NCBI GenBank assembly: GCA_950022655.1
Contig: OX465584.1
Coordinates: forward strand, 51,814,723-51,878,722
Source of the DNA: Alentia gelatinosa
Taxonomy: Eukaryota > Annelida > Polychaeta > Phyllodocida > Polynoidae
DNA length: 64,000 bases
Reading direction: 5' to 3'
Under the pieces are notes generated by a model, which worked only from the letters and a program-made list of their open reading frames with translations, did not search any database and was not told the origin of the DNA. This document shows, piece by piece, positions 11,202-20,819 of this stretch (its first letter is position 1; the number at the start of each line of letters is the position of its first letter). A program made the position numbers and the translations under genes.

Positions 11202-11783
11202 TATTCGCCAAGATACACTACGTTATCTCTGGTTGGGTTAACCCACAAGCTTTACTGTCTGTGACTCTCCCTGCAGAACTTTTATGTGACCTGGACCTGC
11301 GCTTGGAGAGCGTGATACTTCTTACTCTTGGAGCTTGAACTCGTTGTGTGTATTTTGAATGTAATGACCATAAAGGTAGACAATATTATCGATTCAGTGA
11401 ACTGTGAACATTTCTTGATAAGTATTTAGAACTGCTCTCAGAACCTATGTAAAAAAAAACTTGGTACGGAAGTGATAATTCGTGGACACGGCCTAGGTTG
11501 AACCATGAGAAATTGAGATGCAAATTGATCAGTGTTCGGTGCGTATCCCCGTCTGCCATCGAGTTTGTAGTGCGCAGGAATATGAACGAGGAGATAGCTG
11601 AGTGAATATTCCGAAACGAGATGGCAAATAGGACTCAGACCAAACACAATTATGTTTCTGATTTTATCGTAGGCGGGACATATTTATTTGTGTATTGTCC
11701 ATTGAGTATGAGATACTATACTCGCAAGCATGTTAAGTAATGAGTTCCTAATGTTCAGCCTAGAGACGTTTATACCAAGCTAA
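11202..11783. other. Non-coding, nothing recognised
   Basis: No gene or clear repeat seen. Confidence 0.4.
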
Positions 11784-12280
11784 TGCTACGTTTACACCAT
11801 TCTCCCGACAGTCCCGGCAGCCAATTTTGCTCAAACCGTAACTGAAATGTTTGCCCTCTTTATGCCCTTGGCTTCACTCGGCCCCAAATATCCCACTGAC
11901 TTAAGGCACACCACGGTGAATTAAGGTCGCCGCAGGTCGCCGTGGTGTCGTCATGCCTCTGCCGTGCGGCGCGGGCAAGGTGACTTACGTTGTGAGCCCC
12001 GTAAATTATGAATCGTTCCCCCATGACTTGCGGTGAATTGCGGCAGTCCTGCTAAGACAGTCCCAACTCTCATTAGCTACGGGGAGGGGCTGCCGGGACT
12101 TGTAGTGGCTGTTGTGCTGAATTTTCTTTTTATTAAACTTAAGTTTCCCGGCAGCTCCCCGACAGCCAGGTTGACTTACGTTTCAGAAGTACGGTGACTT
12201 AATTACGGCATCCTAGGATATCCCCACCCACGCGCTATATTGGCTGTCGGGGCTGTCGGGGTGATGGTGTAAACGTAGCA
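11784..12280. mobile_element. MITE with TGCTACGTTTACACCA ends
   Basis: Left end TGCTACGTTTACACCATTC followed by CCCGACAGTCCCGGCAGCCA; right end TGGCTGTCGGGGCTGTCGGG then TGGTGTAAACGTAGCA. About 42-bp terminal inverted repeats. Gln/Pro-like CCGGCAG motifs recur inside but there is no ORF. Confidence 0.75.
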
Positions 12281-12944
12281 CAAGATAAATCACACTCTCT
12301 GCCTCCACGCTCCTTGACGACCAGCGACTCCATACCACGTCAGGTGTAAAGCCGGGTGACCTGACAGTGAGAGAGGCCGGTACTCGGTCAGGTGTGAGGT
12401 GAGTGATTGATGTCCTCGTCGTGCCTTGTAGACGCCCGGGCCACAATGCCCGCTCACAGCGACCCCCTAACGGCCGATATCTGCAGGGAGTTGTCCCCCC
12501 GTATTCACTACCATATAAGGAATAGAGTAGTCCCAGTAGCCAATGACTGCATTCGGAGCAAACCACGACCTTCACCCTGACCTCCTTACATGATATTTAT
12601 AGCGCCTTGGGACGGTTCTACAGTCGAGAGTTGACCTAAAATTTAATGGGCCACAATCACCCTCATATGGAGCATAACGAGCGAAGGTTAAGATCACAAA
12701 CAAAATCAGATTTCAAGCTAAGGAAACCATGTAGGGAGTTTTACTAAAAAAATTATCGTCCCATTGCGGAAAAGCGCTGTGGAATACTCAAAAAGAGGAC
12801 TTGAAAACTAAACCGTAAAAAATCTTATTCAAAAGTAGCGTGAAAGCTGAACTAATGCTGGGGCGGAATTACTGAAAACAGCGATAGAATGACAGTAGTA
12901 TATCAACAGTTTATAGATAGTGTTATATCAGTCAGTGTGAAGGG
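12281..12944. other. Non-coding, nothing recognised
   Basis: The left half is G+C-richer. No gene is supported. Confidence 0.4.
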
Positions 12945-13110
12945 TACGATCAATTCAGGGTGAGATCAATTCAGAAACCCATTCAAGTTTGGGGTCAGAG
13001 CTCGATCCCATCTCCTTTGAATCGCTACGTAATTTACGTGGCTTTGCCCTGCGAATTACTATGCGATTGCAACAAGATGGGATGCAAGCTCTGACCCTAA
13101 CCGTTTATAG
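12945..13110. repeat. Dispersed repeat R1, fragment
   Basis: Contains AATTCAGAAACCCATTCAAG, GTCAGAGCTCGATCCCATCT and the palindromic partner GATGGGATGCAAGCTCTGAC, as in the other R1 copies. The TCACCCC end is missing. Confidence 0.55.
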
Positions 13111-13286
13111 GCGTTCTCTATAGTATCCAGCACTGATAGAAATCTTTTTGACATAACATTGTTTATCACTATAACAAGGTATCTTCTTGTCAATTTAACA
13201 TAAGTCTGCATTCTCATTAAAGAATGTTATAAGTCCTACTACTTGATAGAGTTTTGGTTTTGCTCTATGCTCATTTCTTCGAGTAA

Positions 13287-13568
13287 GGCCCGGCGTCCAC
13301 CTACTACGATATGGCACCGATATGCCCTACGATGCACCTCCCGATAAAAAATCAAAATCGCGTCGGAAAGTTACCTAATATCGGGGCAGTTGACCACGTT
13401 TCTGCGATTAGACACCGATAAAACCCCCATACAATGCGTGGTGGATTGGCATGTCTAGACATATGTCTACGATTTTGCACCATCCCGATATGGCACCGAT
13501 TTTGACATTTTGTATCGGTGCCATATCGGGAGGTCTACGATTCTATCGTAGTAGGTGGACGCCGGGCC
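13287..13568. mobile_element. MITE GGCCCGGCGTCC, copy 1
   Basis: Terminal inverted repeats GGCCCGGCGTCCACCTACTA / TAGTAGGTGGACGCCGGGCC, 282 bp, flanked by TAA and TTA. Copies at 36813-37095 and 63105-63386 have the same length; the last is inverted and has a perfect TAA duplication. The GGCC start and TWA target suggest PIF/Harbinger. Confidence 0.8.
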
Positions 13569-14178
13569 TTAAGATACACCTTAAATTTCGCGGGCTTTTT
13601 CCACACTGACACTTCTCATTCGGTGAGATTGAATAAAAACATGTCTCATATATCTGAGAAGCAATACCCTCGATGCTGCATCAGAAGAAATTCATGAACT
13701 GTAATTCATGCTGCAACTGCCAAACGTCACAGAGGGAGGGCGACCGCCACCTAAACGGCCCCAGTCGGACCCCTGACAACGGTGACTGCTCATTTAGGAA
13801 CCCTTCTCAAGTACACTTGTCAATCAAGCCCGGATCCCCATCGTGTCAGTCACCATGTGAGTTGGGATAAAGCGGTCCTCTGGAAGAGATTAAGATCCAA
13901 CACCATCCCACCGTTATTCAGGATCCAACAAAAATGCCCGTCATAATGCAGACTTGAGCTAGACAAGGATGGCTTGATTTACCTGTCCGCACAGTTCGTG
14001 TCAGGGACTGAATGCTATCTAAGGTTGGAGCTTTTTTTAAAGAATTTATTCATTTTATATGTATTTAATACTATCCAATGGACTGTATACTCGCTTATAT
14101 CCTGGAAAAGCGATTGCCGTTGTACTGACTGTAAGGAAAACAGACCTGCGAGCCTAGAGTAAGTCCAGATCATATGTA
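13569..14178. other. Non-coding, nothing recognised
   Basis: No gene or known repeat is seen up to the target duplication of the LTR element. Confidence 0.4.
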
Positions 14179-14183
14179 GGGTG

Positions 14184-15520
14184 TGTCACGTACGGCCATT
14201 CCAATGTCACGTACGGCCATGTCAGCCAATGTCACGTACGAGATCAAGCTGTAAAGTTCGTCTATATTAGTAATATACGAGCGTATCTTAGGTAAGGATA
14301 TTCACAGAGGAACTCGGAGAGAACTTGTGGGTAGATTGAAGATAGGCTGGCAATAGACTTGTCACATATGGCCACCTTCAGTGATTCGCTCAACATCATT
14401 GCCATTGAGTGATACACTTTTATTAGAACTTCTTTCCTTCTGGGAAATACCACGCGTAACTGGTCGCGCCACAAAGTTCTTATGCCGCTCACATTATATC
14501 TTCATGAGCATATTGCCGAGGGTTATATCATATATATATATTTGATTTCCTCTTATATATACACGACTCCTAAACATGGTCAAACGGGGAGAATATATAT
14601 TATATTTAAAAGGAGAGGCGAAAGTCGCTGGTGAGAAAGATATGTGTTTTCTGGAAGTTTACTGTCTCCGCGTGATTGTGCCTACGTACGCATCCGTATT
14701 GTATCCACCTCCAGTCTCAACAAGTCGTTACTCATGTCAACTTGTTTGTGAGAACCTTGCTCGCATGTCCGGCTTTCTCACGCTCCTCAGATGAACGTAT
14801 ACGCATGCATCAATATGTGAAAGAAAACCGTAATTATACTAAATCCTTCTTATGTAGGAAATAAGGTTTTAAGTTGCGGTAAATGGAAGGGAGAAATACC
14901 TATAGTGCATAAAAAGGGAGAAATACTAAGCTATTATTTTCCCTAAAACTATTATCTTCCCTTCAACTATTATCTTCCCTTCAATTATTATCTTTTCTAA
15001 GCTAATATATTTCCTTTCTGTGCATGCTATGTATGTGGAGGTTTTACCTCAAGAAGGTTGCACGTGACGGGACATGTCAGAATCCTCTTGGAGGAACGCG
15101 CAAACATCTTTGCGGTTTCTTCTTAAAATGGGATAAAGGCCCCTAGACGGAAAAGACGTATCCATATTTGGGGGAGCGTCTTGTCCCTACATGTGACCAC
15201 TGGTGACCAATTGGGAAAAATGTAACCATGTATGGAAACAGTTACCGCGTCTGTAATTGTCTGTATAAGGAATGGTATGTGAGTATGTGACGTACTCGTC
15301 CGCTGTGACATCTAAATGTACTCTTGTTATAAAATAAAGCGCCTGCCGGCATAAGGCAGATCCTCAGAGAGATCCTCTCTCCTCTCAGCTTCAACCACAC
15401 ATTGTCACTAGAGTTGTTTTGTTACGGAGCCTCACCCCACTGTGTGACCAGAGCGGTTTCAGTGGGGGAAGCAACTCAGCACGCATGAGGTGCGGACGAG
15501 CATACACGGCCCCCCTGACA
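14184..15520 (+). repeat. 5' LTR
   Basis: 1337 bp with TG...CA termini. By eye it differs from the 3' LTR by about seven substitutions, an 18-bp duplication near 14955-14985 and one C. The first 55 bp contain three copies of TGTCACGTACG. U3 is A+T-rich. The TATA box at 15328 and overlapping polyadenylation signal place U3/R near 15358, leaving about 160 bp of R-U5. Confidence 0.93.
15328..15338 (+). promoter_or_regulatory. LTR TATA box overlapping the polyadenylation signal
   Basis: TATAAAATAAA combines a TATA box (15328-15334) with AATAAA (15333-15338). The same sequence in the 3' LTR is at 27537-27547, where AATAAA would serve 3' end formation. Confidence 0.6.
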
Positions 15521-15522
15521 AA

Positions 15523-15541
15523 TGTTGACCCCGACGTGATT
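15523..15541 (+). promoter_or_regulatory. Primer-binding site, tRNA-Trp
   Basis: TGTTGACCCCGACGTGATT lies 2 nt after the 5' LTR. It is complementary to the 3' end of animal tRNA-Trp including CCA except at one base (the third). The tRNA sequence is recalled from general knowledge, not searched here. Confidence 0.75.
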
Positions 15542-16181
15542 ACATAATAAGAAGTGACGAACGTGATGGACATGTGAGGAGGCAGCAACCGTGGGGATCT
15601 CTGGTATATACCCATTTTACCACGCGTCCAGAACTGACTGCTATATCCTCATATTCTGGTTCTGCTCGGGAGAGTAGAACTGACCAATGGCGCTCTATCC
15701 TAGTTGTATGTGAAGAAAGGTGGACTCGGGACGATGGAACGGGACAACTCTTCATGGCTCTGCCCACGGGAGAATGTCGACATCGACGAGATCAACTGTC
15801 TGCCTAGAATATGGAAACCTCGGAACCTCGAGCGGCTGGCTGCGACAACCCTGTGTCTGGTTTGGTGGGTAGAGGTACATCTGTTTGCATGGTAGTAATG
15901 GGTTCGGGCATTGTACTTAGAATGTGGCATGGAAACTTAAGTTGGTACCTTTGAAACCCTCTTTAAATAGAACGGGGAGACCCTATACCTAAATGGTTGA
16001 TACACCAAGGCATAAATATGACACTAGACAGAATACCCCCCTGCCCCGCTCCGCCCCTTCCAAAATCTCTTCTACCACTTCCATCTCCGCTACCACTACC
16101 ACCACATCCCCATGTAGTAAGGTTTTACAGAATGTAGGTTTGCAGACAGACACCCACCAATGAGGTAAGCGACGATTGGGA
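15542..16181 (+). other. Untranslated leader of the LTR element
   Basis: About 640 nt between the PBS and gag without a convincing ORF. It carries a C-rich stretch (16035-16110) and a strong splice donor at 16165. Packaging signals would be expected here but cannot be identified by eye. Confidence 0.5.
16160..16170 (+). promoter_or_regulatory. Splice donor preceded by an ATG
   Basis: GAG|GTAAGC at 16162-16170 is a near-consensus 5' splice site. An ATG at 16160-16162 lies immediately before the exon end. Its phase agrees with the env frame if joined to the acceptor ending at 20819, so it may provide the env start codon and bypass gag-pol. Confidence 0.5.
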
Positions 16182-17255
16182 ATGACGGATAAGGAGGAAA
16201 CCTCCGCTTCTCGGTCCGAAGCTAAGGGGCAAAGTAAAGAAAGCACAACAGAGTCCGCTAAAGCCAAGCCTAGTGGTATCTTTGATTTTTCTGACGCTGC
16301 GGAGAGTAGTGTAGAAAAAGCAAAAATGAGTAAAAAGGGATCCGGCAGAGATAGAGAAGAGGTGAGAACGAAGTATACGTATCTCACTGAGGTAGATGGG
16401 GATACGGAGGATGAGGATGAGGATGAAGATGAGGAGGAAAATGGGAGTAGAAGAACACAGGATGAAGAGCAGATGACTAAGTTGTTGGCGGCCATGGCTG
16501 ATAACCATTCTTTGGGTCGTTATTCTCGTGATACTGGTAGATGTGAGGGAACCAACCCGGCAAAAACCCTAGCGTGGCTGAGAGAGTTAGACAAAGTGCC
16601 GGAAGGCATACGCCTAAAAGTAGCGACTCTTACCGCTTCCGATCCTTTGGGGGTTAGCCTGAGGCGTCTAATAGCCAACCCTGAGAACACCTGGCCTATA
16701 ATAAAAAACACCCTGGCCCATGCATATGTATCTGCAGATTTTCAGCAGGCCCAGAGAGATAAGTTAAGGAATTTGGCTCAGAGATCAGGAGAGTCTATCC
16801 GTGCATATGTCTCCGCTTTTGAAACTCTTTTTAATGAGGGATATGCAAGCCTGCCACAAGATCAATCTGAACTTATAAGGGATCTCCTTAGCGGGATGGA
16901 AGACAGGGCCGTGGCGTGCAGGATTGCGGCGCGCCGACCTATCTCCCTCCAGGTAGCCATAAAACAGGTTATCTCATATAGCCAAAGAGAAGATTATCTT
17001 AAACCAAGAGACAGCGGGAAAGTCCATTCACTTGAGCAGGAAGTTAGTGAGACCGCCCTCTTGCGGGGTGTAGTAGAAGAACTGAGGCAGGAGGTGGCTT
17101 CTGCCAATAGGTCCCAACAAGAAATGAGAGACAAAATGAAGCAAGTGTTAGCAGTGCAAAGCACTCAAAAGAAACCTGAACCCAATATGAATCTCAGAAA
17201 AAAGAAACCACGCACAGCCACCCGCAAGATAAATGTTTCCGTTGTAACAGGTTAG
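16182..17255 (+). CDS. gag: Gag: matrix/capsid portion
   Basis: 357 aa from the first ATG. The N-terminal 85 residues are Ser/Lys-rich and then strongly acidic (a GAT/GAG codon run at 16405-16440). The central helical region has retrotransposon-Gag capsid character, including SGESIRAYVSAFETLF. The C-terminus is a predicted coiled coil (LEQEVSETALLRGVVEELRQ) and then a basic tail. No zinc knuckle is in this frame; the cysteine motifs continue in the -1 frame from 17204. The basic tail after 17204 is probably the non-shifted ending. It forms the virus-like particle shell. Boundaries are confident, domain names less so. Confidence 0.85.
   Translation: MTDKEETSASRSEAKGQSKESTTESAKAKPSGIFDFSDAAESSVEKAKMSKKGSGRDREEVRTKYTYLTEVDGDTEDEDEDEDEEENGSRRTQDEEQMTKLLAAMADNHSLGRYSRDTGRCEGTNPAKTLAWLRELDKVPEGIRLKVATLTASDPLGVSLRRLIANPENTWPIIKNTLAHAYVSADFQQAQRDKLRNLAQRSGESIRAYVSAFETLFNEGYASLPQDQSELIRDLLSGMEDRAVACRIAARRPISLQVAIKQVISYSQREDYLKPRDSGKVHSLEQEVSETALLRGVVEELRQEVASANRSQQEMRDKMKQVLAVQSTQKKPEPNMNLRKKKPRTATRKINVSVVTG
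17198..17204 (+). promoter_or_regulatory. -1 frameshift slippery site A AAA AAG
   Basis: In gag phase the codons read ..A AAA AAG, a canonical X XXY YYZ heptamer. Sliding -1 leads directly into the frame with the zinc knuckles. A one-base slippage mutation in the A run would look the same. Confidence 0.55.
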
Positions 17256-17500
17256 GTCATTTTGCGAACGATTGTAAGAATGGTCCGGGACCTAAAGACT
17301 CTTCTAACGGGTCTAGACCGCAAGAAGAGGCGGAGGATGTCTGCCTGCGGTGCCGCCAGAGCGGGCATGTCGTAGAAGGGCGTCGGGCTCGACCCCCGAC
17401 TCGTCCTTGCTTTTGTGGAGGACAACACTGGAGGTACGATTGCAAAGATAAGGGTAGTTTTCCTACGCCTGTGGCTACCCCAGCCAACCAGGGAAACTAG
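17204..17500 (+). CDS. Gag nucleocapsid portion (zinc knuckles), -1 frame
   Basis: This frame has a classical CCHC knuckle at 17234-17275 (CFRCNRLGHFANDC), then CLRCRQSGH, then a degenerate CFCGGQHWRYDC. Such knuckles bind genomic RNA during packaging. It has no ATG of its own and ends at TAG 17498-17500 directly after a second slippery heptamer. It is either reached by frameshifting from gag or displaced by an indel. Confidence 0.75.
   Translation, partial: ETTHSHPQDKCFRCNRLGHFANDCKNGPGPKDSSNGSRPQEEAEDVCLRCRQSGHVVEGRRARPPTRPCFCGGQHWRYDCKDKGSFPTPVATPANQGN
17491..17497 (+). promoter_or_regulatory. -1 frameshift slippery site G GGA AAC
   Basis: In nucleocapsid phase the codons read G GGA AAC followed at once by TAG. 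G GGA AAC is a known retroviral -1 signal, used at the gag-pro junction of some betaretroviruses. A -1 slip enters the protease frame, which is open from 17458. A short hairpin (CCCC...GGGG, 17519-17533) lies 21 nt downstream. Confidence 0.65.
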
Positions 17501-18642
17501 TTAAGCCCTCAGTCCTCACCCCTTGGCCAGGGGATGGGCGCTGTTGTGGCGCAGAGGGAGCCGTACGACCTAGGGTACGACTCGATGTAGAAGGAATACA
17601 GGTGACAGCCCTGATAGACACTGGTAGTACACATACTCTTATAACCGCTCAACTGTATACTCGCTTACCACAGTTTATTCCCTTAAAAGAACCGCCAATG
17701 GTGCGGAGTATAACCGGACACACCCTGACTGTAAAGGGTACCTGTACCGTCAATATAGGGGGATTCCTAACAGAAGTTTTAGTGTGCGATAACGCAGGGG
17801 GAGTCGATTTGTTGATCGGATCCAATCTGTGCCGCCGGGCATGTGTAATCGATTTTGTACAAAATGTAATGAAATTAGGAGAGAAAGTATATCCACTTGT
17901 AACTAATCCATCACAGTATTGTGGTCCTGTGATGTCAGTATCCCAAGTTCCAATGTCGAGCAGTTCCCTCGTTAATGACGTCTTAACGAGGCATCGGGAT
18001 GTGTTCAGTGAAAAAGAGAAGCTGGTCCGAGTTGCTCGATCACTGCCGCCAGCAGTGATTGACACGGGTGACAGCGGCCCTATTCATCAGAACCCCTATA
18101 GAATGCCATTGGACAAAAGAGAAAAGGTAGAACAATGCGTACAAGAAATGCTAGCTGACGGGGTGATAAGACCGAGTACGTCCCCCTGGGCGTCTCCCAT
18201 CACCCTGGTCCCGAAAAAGGACGGCGGTACTTGGTTTTGCGTAGACTACCGTAAAATAAATGCAATGACAAAAGGTGATGCCTATCCGCTGCCTTACATC
18301 CAAGATATCTTTGACACACTAGAGGGGGCCACGGTTTTCTCCACCCTAGACCTTAAGTCCGGGTACTGGCAGATGCCTATGGACCCTGCCTCTATTGAGA
18401 AGACGGCTTTTACCTGTCATCTCGGACTTTTTGAGTTCACCAGAATGGCGTTTGGTTTAAAGAACGCCCCGGCTCAGTTCCAAGGAGCCATGACTAAAGT
18501 GTTGACCGGGCTCATCGGGCGCTGCTGCATGGTATTCATAGATGACATTGTCATCTATAGCAAGAACGAGAAAGAGCATGTAGAACATCTGAGAAAGGTC
18601 CTTGACAGATTGAGAGAGGCAGGTCTGCAGGTAAAACCATAG
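17497..18642 (+). CDS. pol: Pol: aspartic protease and reverse transcriptase (5' part)
   Basis: The frame starts without an ATG. Protease: LIDTGSTHTLI with catalytic DTG at 17617-17625, then DLLIGSNLC. Reverse transcriptase: LVPKKDGGTWFCVDYR, FSTLDLKSGYWQM, AFGLKNAPAQFQ and the catalytic FIDD box at 18535-18546. These are standard Ty3/gypsy RT motifs. The ORF stops at TAG 18640-18642, inside the RT thumb where homologous proteins continue, so the stop is a disabling mutation. RT copies the RNA genome in cytoplasmic particles; protease processes Gag-Pol. Confidence 0.9.
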   Translation, partial: LVKPSVLTPWPGDGRCCGAEGAVRPRVRLDVEGIQVTALIDTGSTHTLITAQLYTRLPQFIPLKEPPMVRSITGHTLTVKGTCTVNIGGFLTEVLVCDNAGGVDLLIGSNLCRRACVIDFVQNVMKLGEKVYPLVTNPSQYCGPVMSVSQVPMSSSSLVNDVLTRHRDVFSEKEKLVRVARSLPPAVIDTGDSGPIHQNPYRMPLDKREKVEQCVQEMLADGVIRPSTSPWASPITLVPKKDGGTWFCVDYRKINAMTKGDAYPLPYIQDIFDTLEGATVFSTLDLKSGYWQMPMDPASIEKTAFTCHLGLFEFTRMAFGLKNAPAQFQGAMTKVLTGLIGRCCMVFIDDIVIYSKNEKEHVEHLRKVLDRLREAGLQVKP

Positions 18643-19857
18643 AAGTGTAGCTTCTACAAGACCCAAATAGAATTGCTCGGGTATGTGGTTGATGCTGAGG
18701 GCATACGCCCCCATGAATTGAAAATAGAGGCCATACGGGATATGGAACCGCCAAAAGATAGAACGGCAGTATGAAGTTTCCTTGGTATGGCCGGATACTA
18801 TCGTCAGTGCATCCCGGGATTCGCGACCCTGGCTGTGCCACTGACGGAGTTGACGAAACCAAAGAACGAGTTCATATGGGGTGAAGAACATCAAAAATCC
18901 TTCGAACAGCTGAAGGCTGCTTTGACCAAAGCACCAGTCTTAGCGCACCCCGATGTCAACAAGCCCTACATCTTATACACCGATGCATCTGATCGATGCA
19001 TTGGTGCTATCCTTGTCCAAAAAGATGATAAAGGGGTAGAACGGGTCATACATTATGTCTCGCACAAATTGTCTGAAAGGCAGCAATTGTGGCCTATCAT
19101 AGAAAAAGAAGCCTATGCCATTGTGTATGCCCTTAAGAAGTTACACCCGTACCTGGGAGGGGGTGCCCGCTTTGAAATCCACACAGATCATAAGCCCTTA
19201 AGGTGCCTTTTCCAATCAGAAATCAGGAATACCAAGCTTCAAAGGTGGTCAATCCAGATATCCGAGTACGCCGCCCCAATTATGTATCACAAGGGAAAGC
19301 TAAATGTCCGAGCAGATATGCTGTCCAGAATAGCAAGTGTAGCCCCAGTTAATGACCAAGGCGGGGAGGAGACCTGGGCGTCAGAAACCCCAGATGTCTG
19401 GAACACTGACAGCATTGATCCTCTGGCTTTGAGGAAGCTCCAGAAAGAACAGTTCCAAGATGGGTTCATTGAGGCTGAACAGGGGACAGACGAAACCCGA
19501 TATGTGGTATATCAGGGAATTCTGTACAGCCTAGCAGAACCATTCAAAAACGGGGGTATCTATCCTCGGTTGATGCTACCCCAACAGTATAGGAAGACAG
19601 TGATTGACCGTTGTCACGGGGAAGTAGGGCATTCGGCTCCAGAAAAGACCTTAAAGAGGGTACAAGAGAATTACCTTTGGCCGGGAATGTGGAAAACCAT
19701 CAGGGAGTATATAGGTAGCTGTGTAACACCCTCACACCGGCAAATGCTGCTGCCCCAAGGGGACAGATGCCTACGCCCCCGTGTTCTTTCCACACATGGG
19801 GAATGGACCTGGTGGGACCCTTCCCTAGAGATCAACGAGGTCGACAGTACCTGTTAA
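18643..19857 (+). pseudogene. pol: Pol: RT end, RNase H, integrase N-terminus (broken)
   Basis: Continuation of the same frame beyond the first stop. A second in-frame stop, TGA, lies at 18772-18774 in the conserved connection region (SFLGMAGYYRQ follows it). RNase H is recognisable: YTDASDRCIGAIL with the first catalytic Asp at 18982-18984, EKEAYAIVYALKKLHPYL, IHTDHKPLRCLF, and RADMLSR. The integrase zinc-binding region begins (CHGEVGHSAPEKT...YLWPGMW) but the frame is lost between 19719 and about 19760, where the second Cys pair is expected. Both stops are consistent with C-to-T transitions. Confidence 0.85.
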
Positions 19858-20801
19858 CATGTATTGATCATCTTACTGGCTGGGTAGAAGCAATACCAAT
19901 AGCATCAAAGAAGTCTGCTACCGTGTGGGAAGCCTTCTCACGTGAGGTAGTAGCTAGATATGGACTCCCTGCAGTCGTAGTGACTGATAATGGAGGGGAA
20001 TTCACGGAGACCCATTTTGAGGAATGGATGAGGAATACTGGTGTCCAACACCGTAAGACTTCGCGGTATCATCCCCAGTCCAATGGGATGGTAGAGCGAT
20101 TCAATGGAACAATCCAGAGGTTGCTTTTGAAACTGACAGGGGGAGACCCGCGAAAATGGACAAGGTACCTGTCCGAGGCGCTATATGCGTATAGAATTAC
20201 GGCTGGTCCCGCCGGCATCAGTCCGTACCAATCAGTGTATGGCAGGAAAGCGCGCCTGCCCCGAACCACTACAGGAAACCCTGAGGAAGGTGAAAGGTTA
20301 CAGGCAATATGGCTAGCACAGAGCCTATTGCATGAATTCCGCCTGGAAACGAGAGCTGCCTATAAGACAAAAGAGCCGGGTCGGGCTAAACGCCTACCCG
20401 TTGGGGCCTTTGTCACGGTGCGCGCCCTCTTTCCCCGGAAGGGGCAGCCTAAATGGCAGCCCGGCTACCGGGTGATCTCCAATCATGAAGGAGGTCTCCG
20501 CGTAGAGGAACTCGAAACGGGACGCGTCGTTCGAGTTAATCAACGGAATGCTCGTGTCATTCCTGAAGCAAAGTCGTATGAGGAGGTAGATCCAGTGCCT
20601 GCCCCAACGAGTAAGGAATCAAAGCTTCCGCCTGCTGAAGCTAACCCGGTTCCCCTAATCCCAAATCCCCATCTGTCCACAGTCCTTACACCAGCAGCAG
20701 CTGCTGTTAACACTTACTCAAGTAAGAGCATGGGGAGTCCTAATTCCTTTGAAATTGATTGGAATTCCTGGCTGGAAACGGTGAGACTCTGTACTAACTG
20801 A
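19719..20801 (+). CDS. pol: Pol: integrase catalytic core and C-terminal domain
   Basis: The frame is open from 19719, shifted relative to RNase H. The catalytic triad is complete: Asp at 19806-19808 (GMDLVGPF), Asp at 19986-19988 (VTDNGGEF), Glu at 20094-20096 (NGMVERFNG), giving D-x59-D-x35-E. A GPY/F-like module follows (PKWQPGYRV, near 20450-20475). The last 60 residues are Pro/Ser-rich. No chromodomain is seen. It would insert the cDNA with 5-bp staggering, matching the gggtg duplication. The ORF itself is intact but severed from the upstream polyprotein. Confidence 0.88.
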   Translation: MCNTLTPANAAAPRGQMPTPPCSFHTWGMDLVGPFPRDQRGRQYLLTCIDHLTGWVEAIPIASKKSATVWEAFSREVVARYGLPAVVVTDNGGEFTETHFEEWMRNTGVQHRKTSRYHPQSNGMVERFNGTIQRLLLKLTGGDPRKWTRYLSEALYAYRITAGPAGISPYQSVYGRKARLPRTTTGNPEEGERLQAIWLAQSLLHEFRLETRAAYKTKEPGRAKRLPVGAFVTVRALFPRKGQPKWQPGYRVISNHEGGLRVEELETGRVVRVNQRNARVIPEAKSYEEVDPVPAPTSKESKLPPAEANPVPLIPNPHLSTVLTPAAAAVNTYSSKSMGSPNSFEIDWNSWLETVRLCTN

Positions 20802-20819
20802 GTCCTCATCTTATTTCAG
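20792..20819 (+). promoter_or_regulatory. Branch point and splice acceptor for env
   Basis: TACTAAC at 20792-20798, a perfect branch-point consensus, lies 22 nt before CAG at 20817-20819 after a pyrimidine tract. It overlaps the integrase stop. Env of errantiviruses is made from a spliced RNA, so this is the expected acceptor. A GTGAG at 20781 would make an implausible 39-nt intron that does not open env. Confidence 0.65.

Noticed and set aside
14262..14864. Small ORFs of 62-76 codons present in both LTRs
   Set aside because: Their presence twice only reflects LTR duplication; they overlap on opposite strands in the U3 region and resemble no known protein.
20781..20819. 39-nt intron joining integrase to the downstream region
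   Set aside because: Too short for normal splicing, and the joined frame meets a stop soon after without entering env; the acceptor is better explained by a distant donor.
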